36,647 nucleotides of DNA from Treponema sp. (GTDB lineage Bacteria; Spirochaetota; Spirochaetia; Treponematales; Treponemataceae): NCBI GenBank assembly GCA_016296655.1, contig JAEDIW010000029.1, forward strand, positions 1 through 36,647, written 5' to 3'. The notes beneath the pieces are model-generated. The model saw only the letters and a list, made by a program, of their open reading frames with translations. It searched no databases and had not been told where the DNA came from. Numbering within the stretch: position 1 is the stretch's first letter; each line of letters starts with the position of its first letter. Positions 32,299-36,647 of this stretch are shown in pieces. The translations under genes were made by a program, and so were the position numbers.

Positions 32299-33663
32299 TT
32301 GATTACTATAACTGTTATATTATCGCTTATATTTGTTGTTGGATTTCTTTTTCTGATTGTATTTAAATCCATCGCAGCTCCAAAACATATTGATGGAATA
32401 AAAAAACTGATTTCACAGGGAAAAAATTCTCAGGCAATAAAACAGGCTAAGGCAATGCTTGCAAAATCTCCTGACGACTATATAGCTCATTATTATCTGG
32501 GAAAGGCTTACCTTGCAGATAATCGTAGTGAACTGGCTTTAATGGAATACAAAACCGTAAATCAGACAGCTATTTTTGGCATAGATTTGTCGGAACTTGA
32601 TTTTCGCAAGGAACTTTCAGCCCTTTACTCAAAATATCACCTTCATGAAGCAGCCTTAAAAGAATATCTGCTTCTCACAAAACTTGAGCCTTCAAATGCT
32701 GAAAATTTTTACAATGCCGGATTCATCTACGACAATCAGGGACACCCGGAAGTTGCTCTGGGGTTCTACCAGAAGGCCATTGCCTTGAATAAACGCCATG
32801 CAAAGGCTCATGCAGCTTTGGGACTGGTTTTATACCGTTCCAAACAGCTTTTTGAAGCAAAAAAAGAAATTGACCTTGCCATTCAGATGGCACCTGATGT
32901 TGTTTCAAATTATTATTATCTTGGAAAAATCCTGAAAGGAAACAAGGATTACGGGGCAGCCGTAAAGGCATTTGAAAAATCAATGCGGGATCCTGAATAC
33001 AGGCAGAAGTCACTTATTGAAAAGGGAACATGTTTTCTTCTTGGTGAAAGCTTTGACAATGCAGCAGCTGATTTTGAACGGGCAATTTCTGCAGCTCCAA
33101 AAAACGGAGGCGGCACAAGAGATACATTATATGCCAGATATTTTCTTGCCTCGGTTTATGAAAAGCAGCGGAAAATTGAAAAGGCCATTGAGCAGTGGAA
33201 ATTGATTTTTGAAAAAGAAAACGGTTTCAGGGATGTAGCTGCAAAACTGGCAGAATATCAAGATTTCCAGAATAACGATGCAATTAAAGAATACCTTACA
33301 TGCAACGATTCTGATTTTGCTACAATCTGCCAGAAAATCGTAACAGTTTTCAAGCTGACCGCACAGCAGTGCAGCAACATAAAGGATGGATGCCAGATTA
33401 TTGCAACAGACAACAACAGCGACAACTGGAGAAACGTCCGCAAACAACTGACAATGCTGAGGTTCAACCGTTCTTCATCAATGTTGGAAGATACTATTGT
33501 TCGAGAATGCCTTGATAAATCAAGAGAAATGAACTGTACGAAAACAATTTTAATTTCAAGCTCAGGATATACAAGAACTGCCAGAAACTTTGCAGAAAGC
33601 AGGCCTATAGAATTAATCGACAAGCAGAAGCTTGAAAAACTGCTTGCAGCACTTGGACTGTAG
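32299..33663 (+). CDS. membrane-anchored TPR protein with C-terminal Mrr/restriction-endonuclease-like domain
   Basis: 454 residues from a TTG start 10 nt after GGAGG. An N-terminal membrane helix (ITITVILSLIFVVGFLFLIVF) is followed by TPRs over about 30-300 (YYLGKAYLADNRSELALMEYK, NAGFIYDNQGHPEVALGFYQKA). The last 125 residues resemble the Mrr-type restriction-endonuclease fold, ending with the diagnostic TILISSSGYTRTARNFAESRPIELIDKQKLEKLL pattern. The expected catalytic D...(E/Q)xK is not clearly present (IIATDNNSDNWRNVRKQ), so nuclease activity is doubtful. The topology would leave TPRs and this domain in the cytoplasm. It is first in a three-gene plus-strand operon with a metallophosphoesterase and a ParB-like protein. 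Function unknown. Confidence 0.82.
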   Translation: MITITVILSLIFVVGFLFLIVFKSIAAPKHIDGIKKLISQGKNSQAIKQAKAMLAKSPDDYIAHYYLGKAYLADNRSELALMEYKTVNQTAIFGIDLSELDFRKELSALYSKYHLHEAALKEYLLLTKLEPSNAENFYNAGFIYDNQGHPEVALGFYQKAIALNKRHAKAHAALGLVLYRSKQLFEAKKEIDLAIQMAPDVVSNYYYLGKILKGNKDYGAAVKAFEKSMRDPEYRQKSLIEKGTCFLLGESFDNAAADFERAISAAPKNGGGTRDTLYARYFLASVYEKQRKIEKAIEQWKLIFEKENGFRDVAAKLAEYQDFQNNDAIKEYLTCNDSDFATICQKIVTVFKLTAQQCSNIKDGCQIIATDNNSDNWRNVRKQLTMLRFNRSSSMLEDTIVRECLDKSREMNCTKTILISSSGYTRTARNFAESRPIELIDKQKLEKLLAALGL

Positions 33664-33687
33664 GCAGACAGGTCAAGGAATTCTGCC

Positions 33688-34413
33688 ATGAAGTTTTTAT
33701 GTGTTTCCGACCAGATTGATCCGCTGATATACAGTACAGGCATAAAAGAAAGGTTCAAGGATGTTGATGCTGTTCTTTGTGCCGGGGATTTACCACTGGA
33801 TTATATAGACTTTATAGTTTCTTCATTGAATAAGCCCACATATTTTATATTCGGGAATCACAATTTAAAAGAATTTCATCTTTACCACAAACCTTCGGCA
33901 GCATTCAATTCTTCAAATCTGAATTTATCGCCTGTAACAGAAGTCTTTAAGGGATTTGGACATGGAGCTGAATATGCAGGCTTTAAATCTCTGCGCATAA
34001 AGAATTTTTCAATTTTCAGCAAAAGAAAAAACAAAAAAACACCACTTCTGCTTACAGGGGTTTCAGGTTCACTCAAGTACAACAACGGTCTGAACCAATA
34101 TACAAACCAGCAGATGTTTTTCAAGCTTTTCATGATGGTGCCTTCGCTTATATGCAATAAAATTCTTTATGGCAGGTATGTAGACATTTTTCTTGCCCAT
34201 GCAACGCCAAGGCATGTACATGATTTGGAGGACAGCTGCCATAAAGGCTTCGAATGTTACAACTGGTTCATAAAAAAATTCAAGCCGACTTACTTTGTGC
34301 ACGGGCACATACATTTATATGACAGCAGAATTGCACGAGCATCAGAATATTTAGGAACAAAAGTTGTAAACGCTTTTGGATATACAGTAATCGAGTTACC
34401 AGATGAATTTTGA
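33688..34413 (+). CDS. calcineurin-like metallophosphoesterase
   Basis: 241 residues with the metallophosphoesterase metal-ligand series: SDQID (7-11), AGDLP, GNHN, HATP and VHGHIH. The first motif departs from the usual D-x-H (D-Q-I-D), so one metal site may differ. Such enzymes hydrolyse phosphomonoesters or diesters, including nucleotides; the substrate is not evident. No signal peptide. AAGGAA precedes the ATG by 8 nt. It lies 24 nt after the TPR/Mrr-like gene and 7 nt before the ParB-like gene, so the three are probably co-transcribed. Confidence 0.88.
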   Translation: MKFLCVSDQIDPLIYSTGIKERFKDVDAVLCAGDLPLDYIDFIVSSLNKPTYFIFGNHNLKEFHLYHKPSAAFNSSNLNLSPVTEVFKGFGHGAEYAGFKSLRIKNFSIFSKRKNKKTPLLLTGVSGSLKYNNGLNQYTNQQMFFKLFMMVPSLICNKILYGRYVDIFLAHATPRHVHDLEDSCHKGFECYNWFIKKFKPTYFVHGHIHLYDSRIARASEYLGTKVVNAFGYTVIELPDEF

Positions 34414-34420
34414 GGGATAA

Positions 34421-35326
34421 ATGGGATTAAATTCAGAAACAGATTTCAATAAAGCCTATAATAAAGCAATAGTGCATGAACTTCAGCACTTATTAAACCC
34501 TGAAGAAGCCTCCTTAATCTCGTTTTCAGATATAAAGGAATTGCTTAAACCTAAAAATGAAAGTTACATCGGCATAAAAGTTATTCCTATAGCATCCATT
34601 GTTGGCAGTGAAGACAGGTACAAGGATTTTGATAAGGAATTTTTTCCAAAAAATCTGCATCTTCGCACACGCTGGAAAAGCATAGATGATGCTCATCATA
34701 AAGACATAATTTTGCCACCAATCCGTGTTTACGAGTTAGGAGGACTATATTTTGTCAGGGATGGAAACCATCGTGTTTCAGTTGCAAAATCACAGGGAGT
34801 TGAATTCATTGATGCAGAAGTCGTAAGCTTAAAAACCGAAATAAAACTGCATCCTGGCCTTTCTTACAAAAAAATGAAAAAACAGGTTATAAATTATGAA
34901 AAACGTGTTTTTTACACAGAAACAGGATTCGGTGATATTACAGACTTCTGGTGCCTTGATTTTTCGACAACAGGTCAATATGACGTTATTTATAATCATA
35001 TTCTAACTCACAAATATTACATAAATTTGAATAAGGCAGAAGAAATTTCCATTCAGGATGCAATTCTGTCATGGTTTGAAACTGTTTATCTCCCCGTAAT
35101 CCGCCATATAAAACAGCGGAAAATTCTGCGCAACTTTCCAGGCAGAACACCAAGCGATTTGTATGTATGGTTTATTAAATATTGGGATGAAATCAAAAAA
35201 AAATTCGGTGAATCCTATAGCATTGATCAGGGAGTTCAGAATTTCAATGAAAAATACGGTACAAAATTTTTCCAGCGAGTAAGGAACAAGATTAAAAAAC
35301 TGATTATGGCTTATTCAATGCACTGA
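34421..35326 (+). CDS. ParB/sulfiredoxin-like-domain protein, unknown function
   Basis: 301 residues. The central part (about 50-145) has a ParB/Srx-like core: the IGIKVIPIASIVGS strand-helix, LPPIRVYELGGLYFVRDGNHRVSVAKSQG (100-128, pieces), then EFIDAEVV. The GNHRVS loop matches the G-x-x-R nucleotide-binding turn of ParB-like domains, which bind CTP or ATP. The C-terminal 150 residues are aromatic- and Lys-rich helices (WFIKYWDEIKKKFG) that I do not recognise. There is no helix-turn-helix typical of true ParB, so plasmid or chromosome partition is not implied. GAGGGA precedes the ATG. It is last in the operon with the metallophosphoesterase. Confidence 0.78.
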   Translation: MGLNSETDFNKAYNKAIVHELQHLLNPEEASLISFSDIKELLKPKNESYIGIKVIPIASIVGSEDRYKDFDKEFFPKNLHLRTRWKSIDDAHHKDIILPPIRVYELGGLYFVRDGNHRVSVAKSQGVEFIDAEVVSLKTEIKLHPGLSYKKMKKQVINYEKRVFYTETGFGDITDFWCLDFSTTGQYDVIYNHILTHKYYINLNKAEEISIQDAILSWFETVYLPVIRHIKQRKILRNFPGRTPSDLYVWFIKYWDEIKKKFGESYSIDQGVQNFNEKYGTKFFQRVRNKIKKLIMAYSMH

Positions 35327-35380
35327 ATTTTTCATTGATTTTTTACAGAAGAAAATTTGTGAAAGCTGGCATAAAAAGTA

Positions 35381-35731
35381 TGGAGATGGGGGGATTTGAA
35401 CCCCCGTCCGAATATGGAAAACAAATACCTCTACAAGTTTATCGGTGCGAGGCGATTGTCGGGAAACGGTAGCAGCACCGCAAGCATCGCTTCCGTATCC
35501 TGATTAAAAGTCCCACATGACGACCAGACACATCATGCAGCAAGTCCTGGTTTTTGACAGAAATCCTGAATGTTCAGAACGGCACAATCAAGTTTCCGGC
35601 TCGGCTGACTACGCAGCGAGAGCAAACTGAGAATTATCTTCTTCAGTTATTTTTTTTGTCTGTTCAAAGGACAGACAGAACCTTACCTGCAGTACAGGCT
35701 TTCTCATATCCGTCGAAACCAGAGCATCCCC
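35381..35731 (-). ncRNA. ssrA: transfer-messenger RNA (tmRNA)
   Basis: About 351 nt on the minus strand. Terminal stem GGGGATG (35731-35725) pairs with CATCTCC (35388-35382), with discriminator A and no encoded CCA. The tRNA-like 5' part has the GGTTTCGACGG motif, and the T arm is GGGGGTTCAAATCCCCC. A hairpin (GTCTGT/ACAGAC) precedes an A-run and the tag frame. The tag ends SQFALAA then TAG (35609-35611); reading from ACT (35647) gives T-E-E-D-N-S-Q-F-A-L-A-A. tmRNA rescues stalled ribosomes with SmpB and tags the product for proteolysis. The resume codon is inferred. No clear terminator is seen after its 3' end. Confidence 0.95.
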
Positions 35732-35859
35732 AAAGTTTCAGCTATAGACAGCTTCCCGGAAAGTCTATAAAACAGGCTTTCCGAAACAGTTTCATTTATA
35801 ATCTACTACATAAAACAATATAAAGGCAAGTATTATATGCAGACAGATATATGGAAATA

Positions 35860-36647
35860 TCATTTTATTTTCCGCAGGAAACAGTCCTTAAAGCCTCTTT
35901 CCTTGAATTTCTGCCTTACACTTCCATATTCATCACGTTCAAGAGGTCCTACCATTATCTGATAGCCTTTTTTATTTGACAAAGGAACTGCAACCATAGG
36001 GTAGTTAGTTCGGTATGTATTAAGCAAAGAAACAATGTTTTCCTCGTCATTCATCATGGCAATCTGAACGTAATATTTTCCCTTCTGCAAATCAGACAGG
36101 CTTGGAACGATAAATGCATCAAGCGCATTTTTTTCCTTGTCAGCAGTATCTTCAATCGTATTTTCAGAAACTTTTACCTCAAGCTGAATAACTTCATCGT
36201 TTTTTAAGTCAGTTTCAGCCGAAACATCAGCAGACAGCGATTCTGTTTCAGCCAAGGCAAGCTCTTCTGATTTTTCCAAAACAGCAGGCGGATTTTCAGA
36301 AGCTGGAACAAGTACAATAGGTGCATAGGTTTCTGCATTTTCAAGGCTTTCATTCTCAGCAATTTTTTCCTGATCCAAAAATTCAAGTTCAGGTTCATCT
36401 GAAACAATCGTTCCAAATTCTGCCGATTCAGAATATTCTTCATCCAAAAATTCGCTGCCGTCGATTTTTTCGTTTTCAATTTCTTTGGCAACGGCAACAG
36501 GTTCTTCAGTTTCTTCTACAGATTCAGCCTCTATTGCAGGTTCTGAATCGGATTCTGCTGCAACTTCTACGGATTCAGGTTCTGCAGTTTCTGGTTCTGC
36601 AGCAATTTCTGAAACTTGCATTTCCGCATCTTCTACAGGTTCAGATG
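35860..36647 (-). CDS. SPOR-domain protein, N-terminus beyond the right edge (partial)
   Basis: The frame is open to the window edge, so the internal ATG at 36621 is probably not the start and the N-terminal part is missing. What remains is a long Glu/Ser/Ala/Pro-rich acidic region followed by a C-terminal SPOR domain (KYYVQIAMMNDEENIVSLLN ... GYQIMVGPLERDEYGSVRQKFKERGFKDCFLRKIK). SPOR domains bind denuded peptidoglycan glycans and target proteins to septa or murein-remodelling sites. The acidic part would span the periplasm. It ends 129 nt from the 5' end of the divergently... same-strand tmRNA gene downstream, with no obvious terminator between. Confidence 0.87.
   Translation of the reverse strand, partial: SEPVEDAEMQVSEIAAEPETAEPESVEVAAESDSEPAIEAESVEETEEPVAVAKEIENEKIDGSEFLDEEYSESAEFGTIVSDEPELEFLDQEKIAENESLENAETYAPIVLVPASENPPAVLEKSEELALAETESLSADVSAETDLKNDEVIQLEVKVSENTIEDTADKEKNALDAFIVPSLSDLQKGKYYVQIAMMNDEENIVSLLNTYRTNYPMVAVPLSNKKGYQIMVGPLERDEYGSVRQKFKERGFKDCFLRKIK

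Noticed and set aside
33258..33758. 166-residue minus-strand frame overlapping the TPR/Mrr-like and phosphoesterase genes
   Set aside because: Antisense to two genes with recognised domains and without a ribosome site or domain of its own.
34421..35326. True ParB partition protein
   Set aside because: Only the ParB/Srx-like core is present; no helix-turn-helix, no ParA neighbour and no parS-like site were noticed.
1..36647. CRISPR arrays, insertion sequences, prophage genes, rRNA
   Set aside because: No regularly spaced direct repeats, transposase or integrase motifs, phage structural genes or rRNA segments were seen by reading; the tandem repeats at 31255-31458 are protein-coding.

Overview
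The window looks like a chromosomal segment of a Treponema-type spirochaete of moderate to low GC. The evidence is a FlaA flagellar sheath protein gene, a UPF0164/FadL-like outer-membrane protein, a degenerate radical-SAM/SPASM protein of a type I know only from spirochaetes, a DUF4912 + GH57 pair, and a tmRNA with tag ending ALAA. No insertion sequence, phage gene, CRISPR array or rRNA is visible. Most genes lie on the minus strand.

Layout. (1) 0-10 kb: a small coiled-coil protein, then a two-gene operon of a 1026-residue periplasmic helical-repeat protein and a giant two-sensor SpoIIE-type phosphatase. A UPF0164 outer-membrane protein with C-terminal TPRs is divergent to it. (2) 10-15.3 kb: glucan-related block of a DUF4912 protein plus a GH57 protein lacking key catalytic residues, a PHP phosphoesterase, tRNA-Lys and tRNA-Glu with promoter and terminator, and malQ. 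(3) 15.4-17.9 kb: a RelA/SpoT-synthetase + TPR protein and flaA with a clear promoter and terminator. (4) 17.9-26.3 kb: a compact minus-strand operon of six genes: radical-SAM-like spiro-SPASM protein, GT2-like protein, a triple fusion (cytidylyltransferase + PseG-like + zinc ribbon/methyltransferase), an ATP-grasp enzyme, a murein amidase and a GerMN protein. It looks like an uncharacterised surface-sugar pathway joined to cell-wall genes and is the best candidate for an undescribed system. (5) 26.3-30.2 kb: xseA, xseB and mutL on the plus strand. (6) 30.2-36.6 kb: an OmpA/TPR envelope protein, a divergent plus-strand operon (TPR + Mrr-like domain, metallophosphoesterase, ParB-like protein), the tmRNA gene, and a SPOR-domain protein cut by the right edge.

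Themes. Four genes with no Shine-Dalgarno have a sigma-70-like promoter whose -10 sits only 7-8 nt before the ATG, suggesting leaderless mRNAs. Several spacers (about 120-235, 12351-12430, 13369-13430, 27555-27725) are GC-rich and hairpin-forming and look like dispersed intergenic elements. The only gap over 300 bases without a protein gene (35327-35859) holds the tmRNA gene. Neither tRNA nor the tmRNA encodes CCA.
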